Shown: piece by piece, positions 25,459-35,146 of the stretch
Layout: every line of letters begins with the position of its first letter
Numbering within the stretch: position 1 is the first letter of the stretch
From: CAJQQY01 sp045104975
GTDB lineage: Bacteria > Bacteroidota > Bacteroidia > Chitinophagales > Saprospiraceae
Reading direction: 5' to 3'
Assembly: GCA_045104975.1 (NCBI GenBank)
Contig: JBGCCY010000168.1
Location: 1 to 64,000, forward strand
Length of the DNA stretch: 64,000 nt
Program-made: the position numbers and the translations under genes
The notes under the pieces: model-generated
What the model was told of the DNA's origin: nothing
Database searches by the model: none
The model's input: only the letters and a program-made list of their open reading frames with translations

Positions 25459-27672
25459 TTGTCTAGAAAACTGATTATAATTCTCACACCACTCGTAATC
25501 TTGATGGTAAATACCATTTATGGACAAGACCGATCTATCTCTCCTCAAAAAATTTCTACCCCAATCCAATTAGATGGAGTTCTTAATGAATCAGTTTGGA
25601 TGACTACGCCTTCTTCTTCTGATTTTCAAATGCATTATCCTTACGATTCTCTTCCAGCATCTTCATCGACTGAAGTAAAAATGCTTTTTGATGAAGACAA
25701 TCTATACATTGGAGCAGTTTGCAACAATGCTTTTACAACTGAATATGTCATTCAATCGTTGAAACGAGATTTTGACTTTAGAGAAAATGATGCCTTTGTA
25801 GTCTTCCTTGATTTATTCAATGATGCTTCTGGAGGAATGACCTTTGGAGTAAACCCCAAAGGTGTTCAACGAGACGGAATCATTCCACGAGGAGGAACGA
25901 AAGGTGTTCAACTGAATTGGGATGGGTTATGGGAAGCGGAAGTTTTTCAAAGTCCAGATCAAAAATATTGGTCCGTCGAAATGGCCATTCCGCTTAAGAC
26001 TTTGCGATTCTCAAATAAAAATTCTACTTGGGGAATTAATTTTGCTCGAAACGATTTGAGTAAAAATGAAGTTTCCACATGGTCTCCCGTCACTCGTGGA
26101 TTTGAAGTAGCCACCCTTTCTCAAGCTGGGAAAGTTAATTGGACTACCCTACCTACCCCTCAGAATTCTAAAATAACCATCATTCCATATTCTGCAATTA
26201 GCTCCGAAAAAAATCATGATAACAATCCTTCTACAACTTTAAAACCTAAGGTTGGACTAGATGCAAAAATTGCCTTAACCTCTTCTTTAAGTTTTGATTT
26301 CACCATCAATCCTGATTTTTCGCAAGTCGAAGTTGATCAACAAGTGATTGACTTAAATCGGTTCGAATTATTTTTCCCAGAGAAAAGATTATTATTTTTA
26401 GAAAATAGCGACTTGTTTTCAGGTTTGGGAAATAGCCGAGTTCGTCCTTATTTTTCAAGGCGAATTGGAAGTGCTGGAGAGAATCCTGTCCCTATTCATT
26501 TTGGTGCAAGACTAAGTGGAAAAATAAATAAGGACTGGCAAATCGGATTGATGACTGTCCAGACTGGAGGTGTCGAATCAGTCGGAAAGGAATCTCAAAA
26601 TTATTCTATCGCCGCTATTCAAAAAACGATTTTAGGTGGCTCAAGTGTCTCTGCTTTCTTTGCTAGCCGACAAGGCATTGATGGATTTTATATTAAACAA
26701 AATAACTTTAATCGAGTAGGTGGATTGGAATTTGATTTTCGATCAAAAAATTCGCTTTGGACTGGAAAATCATTTTTGCATTATTCCAATTCAGATGGAG
26801 AAGATTCTAACGGTTTTGCCTATGACGGAAAAATCAGATATCGATCAAAAAAAGCTTCGCTCTTTTTTGGAATTGATGGAGTAGGAAAAAATTATTTGAC
26901 TGACATGGGATATGTGCCTCGCTTATTCCATGAAAACAAAGATACTGTCTATCGGATTGCTTATAATCAACTTAGAAGCAATGGTTACTATCGTTTCTTC
27001 TCAAAAAATAAAAACAGTAAAATTGATTTTTGGAGTGTCAACTTTGACATCAATATTTTTACGGATAAAGCTAGTTTTTCTTACCAAGAACACGATGCTG
27101 ATTTAGGATTGACTTTAAGGTTTTTAAATTCGAGTGAATTAGAATTTATGGCTTACCATTTCTCACCAAGGTTATTTTTCCCATTTACCTTGGCTGGTTT
27201 GGAACTTCCATTTTGGGAAGGAAATTATCCTAATCGAAAATTTTCTTTATCCTTCGATTCTGGAAAATTGAAAAAATTATATTGGACTGGAAGAATTGGT
27301 TTTGGTGGAGAGTACGAAGGAAACCGTTTTGACTTGAGGAGTGAATTAAATTATCGTTTCAAAAATTTTATCGTGGCAGGAATTAATTTTTCTCAACAAA
27401 ATTTATCTGGTTTTCCAGAAGAATATGGGCAAGCTAATTTTTCTCTCGTCGGTTCTAAGTTTGAAATATCATTTAATCGAAATTTATTTTTTACTACCTT
27501 TTTGCAATACAATACTCAAACAGATAATTTTAATATCAATAGCCGATTCAATTGGCGATTTAAACCGATGTCAGATTTATATTTAGTTTATACCGAAAAT
27601 TATTTGACCGAAAATCTGAACACCAAGAATAGAGCTATCGTTTTAAAAGTCAATTATTGGTTAAACTTGTAG
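25459..27672 (+). CDS. DUF5916 outer-membrane protein with CBM9-like N-terminal domain
   Basis: 737 aa from a TTG start (25459); the signal peptide (LIIILTPLVILMVNTIYG-QDRS) begins at once and no nearby ATG fits. Residues about 28-210 resemble family-9 carbohydrate-binding modules (PIQLDGVLNESVW, LYIGAVCNN, WSVEMAIPLKTLRF). From about 235 on is the DUF5916 region: FTINPDFSQVEVDQQVIDLNRFELFFPEKRLLFLENSDLF, then a long series of amphipathic strands ending in VLKVNYWLNL, a beta-barrel with aromatic girdle. The family is abundant in Bacteroidota outer membranes; no biochemical role is established. Converges with the glycosyltransferase gene, 26 bp apart. Confidence 0.88.
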   Translation: MSRKLIIILTPLVILMVNTIYGQDRSISPQKISTPIQLDGVLNESVWMTTPSSSDFQMHYPYDSLPASSSTEVKMLFDEDNLYIGAVCNNAFTTEYVIQSLKRDFDFRENDAFVVFLDLFNDASGGMTFGVNPKGVQRDGIIPRGGTKGVQLNWDGLWEAEVFQSPDQKYWSVEMAIPLKTLRFSNKNSTWGINFARNDLSKNEVSTWSPVTRGFEVATLSQAGKVNWTTLPTPQNSKITIIPYSAISSEKNHDNNPSTTLKPKVGLDAKIALTSSLSFDFTINPDFSQVEVDQQVIDLNRFELFFPEKRLLFLENSDLFSGLGNSRVRPYFSRRIGSAGENPVPIHFGARLSGKINKDWQIGLMTVQTGGVESVGKESQNYSIAAIQKTILGGSSVSAFFASRQGIDGFYIKQNNFNRVGGLEFDFRSKNSLWTGKSFLHYSNSDGEDSNGFAYDGKIRYRSKKASLFFGIDGVGKNYLTDMGYVPRLFHENKDTVYRIAYNQLRSNGYYRFFSKNKNSKIDFWSVNFDINIFTDKASFSYQEHDADLGLTLRFLNSSELEFMAYHFSPRLFFPFTLAGLELPFWEGNYPNRKFSLSFDSGKLKKLYWTGRIGFGGEYEGNRFDLRSELNYRFKNFIVAGINFSQQNLSGFPEEYGQANFSLVGSKFEISFNRNLFFTTFLQYNTQTDNFNINSRFNWRFKPMSDLYLVYTENYLTENLNTKNRAIVLKVNYWLNL

Positions 27673-27698
27673 TATCAAATTTTTAATCTGCTCGCCAA

Positions 27699-28565
27699 TC
27701 AAAATCGATAATTTCGATATTCTCCGATTCTTAGATTTGTCCAATCTTCCACTTTTTTCAAAACCCAATTTTTCCAACTCATTTTCTTTTTCGTAGGATC
27801 AAACGAAAATTCCCAATTCACTTTTCCAATTCTTTCTTGCATCACCTTTGGATGTGTTCCATCAAATTTTTTCAAGGCATCTATTTCTGAATAATCAAAC
27901 GCATCTACATCTGGAATTTTTTCCGCCACCCAATCATCAGAGTGCCAAAGTTTATTGAAATTCTTTTGTTTCAATTGTTGATGCTTCGGATGCTTTACCC
28001 AACCATAATGGAAAATTTCTGCATCGATTAATTTCACTTTTAATTTCTTTCCATCTTTCCTAAAACCTTGTGCATCTTTCCACGAGTGAATATTTTTATC
28101 ATTGCGGATAATTCTTATTTCACGACGATACCATTTTCGAGAATCTCCAACATAATCATAAGATCCATAAAAATGTTGATAGCGAAATAACAATGCTTCT
28201 ACATTTTTATTTCCAAGAAAGGATTGCATTTTATTTTTGATTTCATTGTGGTATTTTTCATGGACAACTTCATCTCCTTGAATGTAAAAACACCAATCAA
28301 ATTCTTCCCCAATCGTAGCAAAGGCTTTATTAGTTTCTTCGGCTAAAACTGCTCCGCCTTCTCGTAAACTTTCGTCCCAAACCGTTTCGATAATTTTTAT
28401 TTTATCAGAATCAATTGCTTGAATTAGTTCCAAGGTTCCATCATCTGATTTTCCTACTGCCACCACTACTTGATCACAAACGGGCAAAATAGACTGAATG
28501 GCTTCCACAATTGGATAGTCATACTTTATCGCATTTTTAACAAATGAAAAACCGCAAACTTTCAT
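27699..28565 (-). CDS. Family-2-like glycosyltransferase
   Basis: 288 aa. An N-terminal nucleotide-sugar-binding half begins FVKNAIKYDYPIVEAIQSILPVCDQVVVAVGKSDDGTLELI, the GT-A pattern of short family-2 enzymes. CFYIQGDEVVHEKYH is in the place of the DxD-containing acceptor strand. A basic, aromatic C-terminus (RWYRREIRIIRNDKNIHSW) follows. No transmembrane segment. It likely transfers a sugar onto a surface polysaccharide or lipid, but there are no polysaccharide genes around it, so the acceptor is unknown. Confidence 0.75.
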   Translation of the reverse strand: MKVCGFSFVKNAIKYDYPIVEAIQSILPVCDQVVVAVGKSDDGTLELIQAIDSDKIKIIETVWDESLREGGAVLAEETNKAFATIGEEFDWCFYIQGDEVVHEKYHNEIKNKMQSFLGNKNVEALLFRYQHFYGSYDYVGDSRKWYRREIRIIRNDKNIHSWKDAQGFRKDGKKLKVKLIDAEIFHYGWVKHPKHQQLKQKNFNKLWHSDDWVAEKIPDVDAFDYSEIDALKKFDGTHPKVMQERIGKVNWEFSFDPTKKKMSWKNWVLKKVEDWTNLRIGEYRNYRF

Positions 28566-28643
28566 TTTGGAATGATTTTTTTATTAAAACTATTTATATG
28601 TGTTTTTTACGAAAGATTTAACTCGAATCATTTTGATTTAAAT

Positions 28644-28651
28644 TACTTTTG
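28644..28651 (+). promoter_or_regulatory. Possible -7 box of the M20 peptidase gene
   Basis: TACTTTTG fits TAnnTTTG, 33 bp before the start codon, but the only upstream partner is a poor TTTA about 23 bp away. Confidence 0.35.
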
Positions 28652-28683
28652 CAAAAAAACGAAACACTTTCTAAAGACTAAAA

Positions 28684-30156
28684 ATGAGAAAACTTAAAAG
28701 ATTATTACGACGACTCTTCCTTTCTATACTTGTGATTATCATCGCAATCATAATTATCAATACCGTTAGTTACTCTTCCAAACAAATTGATGTTGCTGCT
28801 GTGGACAAAATCAAAGTGAGCGACGAAGTCGTTCAACGACTTTCTGACGTGACAAAATTTGCCACCGGTTCCTACTCCACTCATATCGATACCGCTGCAT
28901 TCATTGAATATCATTCTTATGTTGATTCTGCTTTGCCACTAGTAGATTCACTTTTAGAAAAAACGACGATCAATCAATTCAGTCGAATTTACAAATGGCA
29001 AGGTCGTAATCCAAATTTGAAACCTTACCTTTTGATGGCTCATTTGGATGTCGTTCCTGTAGAAAAAGAAAGTCAAACTCGATGGACTGAACCTCCTTAC
29101 AGCGGCAAGGTCAAAGATAATTTTATTTGGGGAAGAGGCACACTCGATGACAAAGTAAGTGCCATGGGAATTCTCGAAACTGCAGAAATTCTACTGAAAG
29201 AAAATTACGAACCACAACGAACTATTTACTTTGCTTTTGGACATGATGAAGAAGTTGGAGGAAAAAATGGAGCACAAGCGATCGTTAAATATTTTCAAGA
29301 GAAAAACATCAATTTTGAATATGTTTTGGATGAAGGATCGATCATTGTGGAAGATGCTATTCCTGGTTTGAATCCGCCTTTGGCTTTGATTGGAACTGCG
29401 GAAAAAGGATATTGTACTTTACAATTAGAAGTGAATCTGGAGCACGGTGGGCACTCTTCGATGCCTCCTTCAGAAACTGCCATTGGTATTTTAAGTCATG
29501 CTTTGGCGACTTTACAAGACCATCCTTTCCCTACCATGATTTCTCAAAATGCACAAGAATTATTTGATCATATCGGCCCAGAAATGACTTTGCCCAACAA
29601 AGCTGTCTTTGCTAACCTCTGGTTATTTGAAGGAATCTTAACCTCTCAATTTGAAAAATCTGCACCTTCCAATGCAATGATTCGAACTACGATCGCTCCG
29701 ACCATAATTAAAGGTGGTGTGAAAGATAATGTCCTCCCAACCAATGTTTCAGCAACGATAAATTTTAGAATTATCCCTGGACAAACTAGTGAAACAGTCA
29801 TTGAATATTTGAATGAAACGATTGATGATGAGCGAGTAAAAGTTTCTAGAATGGGGGCTTCCTTCTCAAGTGAGCCATCGAAGATTTCTAGTTCTTCTTC
29901 TTTTGGTTTCAATGCTTTGCAAAAAACGACGAAGGAGATTTTTCCTCAAAGTATAGTTGCTCCAAGTTTGGTCATTGCAGGAACGGACAGTAGATTTTAT
30001 GAACCGGTGAGTGAAAGTATTTATCGTTTTATGCCGGTGCAATTGACGAATGATGACTTAAAAAGAATTCATGGAATTGATGAACGTATCAGTATCGAAA
30101 ATTATAAAACGATGATTGCGTTTTATTATCAATTGATTTTGAATAGTAGTATTTAA
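28684..30156 (+). CDS. M20-family metallopeptidase with N-terminal membrane anchor
   Basis: 490 aa. A basic N-terminus and one hydrophobic segment (about 10-27) anchor it, with the catalytic part probably in the periplasm. Two-zinc ligands are recognisable: His120 and Asp122 in MAHLDVVPV, bridging Asp155 in RGTLDDK, and catalytic Glu189-Glu190 in GHDEEVGG. The lid/dimerisation domain is about 245-365 (LEHGGHSSMPPSETAIG). Length and the PM20D1/carboxypeptidase-S-like pattern (WTEPPYSGKVKDNFIWGRG) suggest cleavage of short peptides or N-acyl amino acids. Its 3' end faces the permease array; a shared hairpin lies between them. Confidence 0.9.
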   Translation: MRKLKRLLRRLFLSILVIIIAIIIINTVSYSSKQIDVAAVDKIKVSDEVVQRLSDVTKFATGSYSTHIDTAAFIEYHSYVDSALPLVDSLLEKTTINQFSRIYKWQGRNPNLKPYLLMAHLDVVPVEKESQTRWTEPPYSGKVKDNFIWGRGTLDDKVSAMGILETAEILLKENYEPQRTIYFAFGHDEEVGGKNGAQAIVKYFQEKNINFEYVLDEGSIIVEDAIPGLNPPLALIGTAEKGYCTLQLEVNLEHGGHSSMPPSETAIGILSHALATLQDHPFPTMISQNAQELFDHIGPEMTLPNKAVFANLWLFEGILTSQFEKSAPSNAMIRTTIAPTIIKGGVKDNVLPTNVSATINFRIIPGQTSETVIEYLNETIDDERVKVSRMGASFSSEPSKISSSSSFGFNALQKTTKEIFPQSIVAPSLVIAGTDSRFYEPVSESIYRFMPVQLTNDDLKRIHGIDERISIENYKTMIAFYYQLILNSSI

Positions 30157-30166
30157 GTACCTGACC

Positions 30167-30204
30167 AAAAAAGAGCTTCCAGATTTTTGAAACCTGGAAG
30201 CTCT
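30167..30204 (-). terminator. Terminator of the permease array (probably bidirectional)
   Basis: AGAGCTTCCAG at 30172-30182 pairs perfectly with CTGGAAGCTCT at 30194-30204; on the minus strand five T follow. It closes the whole permease array. Confidence 0.8.
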
Positions 30205-30228
30205 AAAGTTTAGTTTAATTGGAAAAAA

Positions 30229-32610
30229 TCACTCCGAACGAATACTATTGACTGGATCTGCCAAAGCTGCTTTAAGTGACTGCAATCCAACCGTCAAAAT
30301 TGTAATTCCTATCGCAAAAATTCCGACAGCTAAAAATACCCACCATTGAATTCCTAATTGGTAAGCAAAATTTTCCAACCATCCATTGACAAAATACCAA
30401 GCAATTGGTGCAGCAATAAAAAATGCAATTCCAACCAATTTTAAAAAATCTTTGCTCAATAATCCTACGATATTTGTTACCGATGCACCAAGTACTTTTC
30501 GGATTCCAATCTCCTTGGTTTTTCTTTGAATCGTAAAAACGGTCAAACCAAATAAACCAATCAAGGCAAGAAACAAACAGATAATCGTCGCATAAGTTAA
30601 TTGTTTTCCAAAGTGTGCATACGACTCATATTGCTTGGCAAATGCTTCATCCAAAAAGCTAAATTTAACTGGAAATACCGGTTCCATCTTTTGCCAAAAA
30701 TCAGAAACTTTAGTCAATGAACTTCCAATTGCTTTAGCTTCAAAACGAACCGCAACTCCTCCCATCCAAGCCTTATTCATTCGAGCACAAATTGCAACGG
30801 GAGCAATTTTAGATTGTAATCCTTTGTAATGAAAATCTTCTGTAACTCCGATAATCGTACTATAGTTTTCATCGTCTGGAAATTTCATCCGATGACCGAT
30901 AGGATTTTCCAAACCAAATTTTTCTACGAATGCTTCATTCACCACAAACGTAGAAGCAGTATCGGTGGGATTTTGATTAGAAAAAAATCGTCCTTGCTTC
31001 AAGTTAATTTCAAAAGTCGAATTCCAATCCAAATCTCCAAAAAGCATATTGACTGATTTTCCTTTTTCCATCCCTTCAATTTTCATGGTGTAATTTGGAA
31101 CGAAACTTCCAGGGTGGCGAGAAATTTGAGAGACCCCAGCAACTCCTGGGATTTGCAAAAGTTGATTTTTCTTTGTTTGAAAATCATCAACATTTTCGTC
31201 TTGATTAATTCGGAAAACAGCAATTTGTTCTTTTTCAAAACCCAAGTCTTTTTGCAACATAAAATCAACTTGCTGCCAAACCAATGTAACAAATAATACT
31301 AATCCAATTGACATAGAAAATTGAGTTACAATCAATGCACTTCGATAAGTGCCTGCTTTTTTATTTTTAAAAACTTGATTCTTCAGACTCTCCGATGGCT
31401 GAATTCGAGCCAAATAAAATGCAGGAAACAACCCTGTAACCAATCCTGTAAATAAAGATATTCCAACAATTAAAATAATTGTTTGCACATCCCACAAATC
31501 GCTAAATTGAATTGGACGACTCACGACTTCATTAAAATAGGACAAAAATATACTTGAAAAAATAATGGCAAGTGACAATGCACAAAAAGTAATAACTAAT
31601 GCTTCTGATAAAAATTGTCGAATTAATTGCATGCGAGTTGCACCTGCTACATTTCGAATCCCAACTTCTTTCGCTCGAGTACTCATCTGTGCTGTCGCCA
31701 GATTGATATAGTTAATTGCTGCTAAACCTAAAATCAAAAGTCCAACCAAAATCATTAATCCCATCTGCCAAGGGTTGCCTGAACTTGCACTCGTTATTCC
31801 CATCTTTTGCGATCCCATGTGAATTTCTGTCAATGGTTGTAATTCCCATTTTGGAAAATCCGACTCTGAAACTTCATCTCCGTCTTCTATATACTCAAGA
31901 GTGATTTCTCTTTTGGCAATTTGATAAAGTGCATCCTCTACTGTTTTAGTTTTGACGGAAGGGCTTAATCGAACATAAGTATGTCCACCCCCGCCAGTCC
32001 AATAACCTTTCTCTCTTTTTTCAATCACATAAATATCTGTTTCCAAATGAGAAGGGCCGCTTGGTTTAGGCAAGACTCCAGCGATTTCTAATGGTTTTGA
32101 ATTTTCAAACATGATATTTTCGCCAACTGGATTTTGAGATCCAAAAATTCTTTGGGCAGTAGCATGACTCAATATTGCCAAATCCATTTTTTCCAAAATA
32201 GTTTTTTTATTCCCATGTTCGAACTCAAAAGGGAATGTTTGGAAAAATGTGCTATCCACCATTTTTACATCTCGTATCGAGTAATGTTCATTTTTCCATT
32301 CTATCAAAACATCTTGCCATCCACTCACGAGTGAAGCTGCAACAACTCCTGGAACTTCATCTTGGATGGCATTTGCCAAAGGACTTGGAGTTGATATATT
32401 TCCTTTAGTTCCACCTCCGTAAGGACGGTAAACTCGATAAATATTTTCTTTTTCAGGAATCCATTGATCGTAACTATTTTCATGCTGAACATACATTAGG
32501 ATAAAAATACCAACGGTCAATCCAAGAGCCAATCCTAAAATATTGATCCCAGAAACAAGTTTATTTTTACGGAGTTGTCGCCAAGCGACTTTTAAGTTAT
32601 GTTTAATCAT
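30229..32610 (-). CDS. MacB/FtsX-type ABC transporter permease, array member 1
   Basis: 793 aa; last gene of the array. Full-length permease with two FtsX halves. TM1 (about 20-42), a periplasmic MacB-type domain (45-275), TM2-4 (283-305, 340-358, 380-405), TM5 (430-452), a second periplasmic domain (460-670) and TM6-8 (672-694, 715-738, 755-780). Cytoplasmic coupling motifs for an ATPase are present in both halves: RAKEVGIRNVAGA near 313 and TKEIGIRKVLGAS near 699. In the MacB/LolCE superfamily such permeases transmit ATPase motion to extract or export substrates (lipoproteins, peptides, antibiotics). No ATPase is encoded nearby. Ends in the family tail DPVNSIRSE. Confidence 0.92.
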   Translation of the reverse strand: MIKHNLKVAWRQLRKNKLVSGINILGLALGLTVGIFILMYVQHENSYDQWIPEKENIYRVYRPYGGGTKGNISTPSPLANAIQDEVPGVVAASLVSGWQDVLIEWKNEHYSIRDVKMVDSTFFQTFPFEFEHGNKKTILEKMDLAILSHATAQRIFGSQNPVGENIMFENSKPLEIAGVLPKPSGPSHLETDIYVIEKREKGYWTGGGGHTYVRLSPSVKTKTVEDALYQIAKREITLEYIEDGDEVSESDFPKWELQPLTEIHMGSQKMGITSASSGNPWQMGLMILVGLLILGLAAINYINLATAQMSTRAKEVGIRNVAGATRMQLIRQFLSEALVITFCALSLAIIFSSIFLSYFNEVVSRPIQFSDLWDVQTIILIVGISLFTGLVTGLFPAFYLARIQPSESLKNQVFKNKKAGTYRSALIVTQFSMSIGLVLFVTLVWQQVDFMLQKDLGFEKEQIAVFRINQDENVDDFQTKKNQLLQIPGVAGVSQISRHPGSFVPNYTMKIEGMEKGKSVNMLFGDLDWNSTFEINLKQGRFFSNQNPTDTASTFVVNEAFVEKFGLENPIGHRMKFPDDENYSTIIGVTEDFHYKGLQSKIAPVAICARMNKAWMGGVAVRFEAKAIGSSLTKVSDFWQKMEPVFPVKFSFLDEAFAKQYESYAHFGKQLTYATIICLFLALIGLFGLTVFTIQRKTKEIGIRKVLGASVTNIVGLLSKDFLKLVGIAFFIAAPIAWYFVNGWLENFAYQLGIQWWVFLAVGIFAIGITILTVGLQSLKAALADPVNSIRSE

Positions 32611-32633
32611 GATTAATTTGGTTTAAGATTATG

Positions 32634-32677
32634 GATTATGGATTTTCGCAATCAGGTTTAATCCTGCATCCATAATC
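32634..32677. repeat. GATTATGGAT inverted repeat, array gap 1/2
   Basis: GATTATGGAT at 32634-32643 and ATCCATAATC at 32668-32677, perfect 10-bp arms, preceded by one more direct GATTATG unit. Part of a repeat family in the array gaps. Confidence 0.65.
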
Positions 32678-32684
32678 CTAAATT

Positions 32685-35051
32685 TCATTCTGAACGAATA
32701 CTTTCTACAGGATCGGACATAGCAGCTCTTGCTGATTGAAAAACTACGGTTGCCAAAGCAATTCCAATCGCTATCAAACCTGCCATTGCAAAAACCCACC
32801 AATCCAAATCTACATGGAAGGCAAAGTTGTTTAGCCAATTTTTCATAAAATACCAGGCAAGTGGAATCGCAATGATTAAGGCTACAAAAACGAGTTTTAA
32901 AAAATCTTTGGACAATAAATTAATGATACTCAAAGCAGATGCACCGAGCACTTTTCGAATACCTATTTCTTTAAATCTTTTTTCTGCAGTATAAGTTGCC
33001 AATCCAAAAACACCTAAGCATGAGATGATAATTGCGATGAGTGAAAAAAGAAAAAACATGCTTCCTGTTTTCGTTTCGGTTTGATACAACTTGTTAAATG
33101 TCTCATCTAAAAATTCATATTTGAAAACCTCATTGGGAGAGTGTTGCTTGAAAATTTTCTCCACAGCAGCGATAGCTAAAGAAGCATCTTCCCCTTGAGT
33201 TTTGACATACATAGTTGGAAACCAATCGGAAGTTTGTCTAAAAATCAACGGCTTAATTTCTGAGTGAAATGATTGAAAATGAAAGTCTTTGACCAGCCCG
33301 ACAATAGTTCCACGTGCTCCCCACATGTCAACCCATTTTCCAACTGGATCCTCTAGCTGCATTGCTTTGGCAGCCGATTCATTGATGACAAAGGAGGTAG
33401 AATCTAAATTTGTGGAACGGTTAAACCATCTTCCACTTTTCATTTCCAAGCCAAAAAAATCTTTCATATTCGGACCGGTATGCATGCTGAAGAGTTGCAA
33501 TTCTTGTCTGCCTTCCGTTCCTTCCCAACCAATTCCACTTATACTATTAGTGATGGAAACGATGGATTGATCGCTGATGGCAATATCTTTAATCGCCGAT
33601 TCATTTTCCAAAGCCGTTTTTAATATTTTTGTATTTTCATTGTTATGACTAAATTTAAAAATGTGCTCTTTTTCATAACCTAATTTTTTAGATTGGATAA
33701 AGTCCATTTGGCGAAGCATAAAAACGGTACAAATTATCAAGGCTGCCGAACTGACAAATTGTGCTACGACTAGGAATTTTCGCAAGCCACTTTTTCCATC
33801 TACTCCTTTAAAACCACTTCCTTTTAAAACTTGAACTGGGCGAAAAGCAGAGAGTTGCAAAGCAGGTTGAATTCCACTTAATAAAACGGTGACTAATGCT
33901 AGCAATCCGGTAAGTCCAATAGTTGTTAGGGAAAAAACAGTTTGTGAGGAGAATTCTTTTCCTGAAATTTCTTTAAAATAAGGCAATCCAATTTGTGTCA
34001 AAAGTAAAGCGCCCAAACTACAAATTCCTACTAAGCAAACAGTTTCCATTACATGCTGCCCAATTAATTGCGAACGAGAAGCACCTACTATTTTTTTTAT
34101 TCCTGTAGCTTTTGCTCGGTGAGCAGCTCGTGCGGTGGTGAGATTTATATAATTAATAGAAGCGATCAAAAGAATGATAAACGCAATCCATCCGAATAAT
34201 TTAATGGCTGTTGGATCGCCTTTGGCAAAACTATATTTCACTTTTCCCAATCCTAAATAAATATCTTGAACAGGATGCAATTCAGCGTAACTTCTATCTT
34301 TTACCGCTTCACTTTCTACGATTGGAAATAGTGTACTAATTTTTTTTCCAATTTTATTAACATCACTTCCAGGTCTTAAAGTCAAATAAGTGGAGAAATT
34401 AAAAGAGCGCCAATGTAAGCTTCCCTCGTTATAAAATTGCCCGACATTATTTTCGAAAGGAAGAAAACAGTCCACGGGAAGATGAGTATTGGAAGGTGGT
34501 TTTTTGATGATGCCTGTAATTTCTAAATCTAGTTTATCACCCAACTTGACCGTTTTACCCATTGGGTTTTCATTACCAAAAATTTTGTATGCTTTTTCAT
34601 CGGTAATAATTATACTATTTGGATTGGACAAAGCCGTTTTAGGATCACCTTGAATAAATTCAAAATCTAGAATTTGAAAAAGTTCAGGGTCAATAAGAAA
34701 TGTATTATCAACATTCAAAAGAAAGTTTTCATATTTCAAAATAGGCTTCCACAAACCTGAAGTTCTTGCCACATTTTGCACTTCAGGAATTTGTTCTTTG
34801 ATCGCAGATTGCAAAGGTGCAGGCGTTCGAATCCCCCAATTTCTTTCTCCTCCAAAAGAGGTGTTGGATAAGATTAAATAATTTTGTCCATTTTCAGAAT
34901 GATAATTATCGTAGGAAGTTTCATCTTGAACCCACATAAAAATGAGCAAAGCGACCGTCATTCCAATGGTCAAACCAATGCCATTGAGGAAGGTGTAAAA
35001 CTGGTCTCGTTGGAGATTTCGGAAAGCGTATTTTATATTTTTTAAAAACAT
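32685..35051 (-). CDS. ABC transporter permease, array member 2
   Basis: 788 aa, same eight-helix, two-periplasmic-domain layout as member 1. TM1 is in LNGIGLTIGMTVALLIFMWV. The first coupling motif is unusual, RAKATGIKKIVGAS near 311 (Ala-Thr replaces the Glu-Ile pair), while the second, RFKEIGIRKVLGAS near 692, is standard. Shares the SDPVESIRSE tail with member 1. Separated from member 1 by 74 bp holding an inverted repeat, so probably cotranscribed from upstream. Confidence 0.92.
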   Translation of the reverse strand: MFLKNIKYAFRNLQRDQFYTFLNGIGLTIGMTVALLIFMWVQDETSYDNYHSENGQNYLILSNTSFGGERNWGIRTPAPLQSAIKEQIPEVQNVARTSGLWKPILKYENFLLNVDNTFLIDPELFQILDFEFIQGDPKTALSNPNSIIITDEKAYKIFGNENPMGKTVKLGDKLDLEITGIIKKPPSNTHLPVDCFLPFENNVGQFYNEGSLHWRSFNFSTYLTLRPGSDVNKIGKKISTLFPIVESEAVKDRSYAELHPVQDIYLGLGKVKYSFAKGDPTAIKLFGWIAFIILLIASINYINLTTARAAHRAKATGIKKIVGASRSQLIGQHVMETVCLVGICSLGALLLTQIGLPYFKEISGKEFSSQTVFSLTTIGLTGLLALVTVLLSGIQPALQLSAFRPVQVLKGSGFKGVDGKSGLRKFLVVAQFVSSAALIICTVFMLRQMDFIQSKKLGYEKEHIFKFSHNNENTKILKTALENESAIKDIAISDQSIVSITNSISGIGWEGTEGRQELQLFSMHTGPNMKDFFGLEMKSGRWFNRSTNLDSTSFVINESAAKAMQLEDPVGKWVDMWGARGTIVGLVKDFHFQSFHSEIKPLIFRQTSDWFPTMYVKTQGEDASLAIAAVEKIFKQHSPNEVFKYEFLDETFNKLYQTETKTGSMFFLFSLIAIIISCLGVFGLATYTAEKRFKEIGIRKVLGASALSIINLLSKDFLKLVFVALIIAIPLAWYFMKNWLNNFAFHVDLDWWVFAMAGLIAIGIALATVVFQSARAAMSDPVESIRSE

Positions 35052-35090
35052 GGCTTAATGGATTATAAATTAATGATTATGGATGCAAGA

Positions 35091-35137
35091 TTATGGATGC
35101 AGGGTTTTCGCAAGCGAGTGTAATCCTACATCCATAA
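35091..35137. repeat. GATTATGGATG inverted repeat, array gap 2/3
   Basis: TTATGGATGCAGG at 35091-35103 pairs with CCTACATCCATAA at 35125-35137 with a single mismatch; a second direct copy (GATTATGGATG) is immediately upstream. Confidence 0.65.
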
Positions 35138-35146
35138 CCTTTCTTT

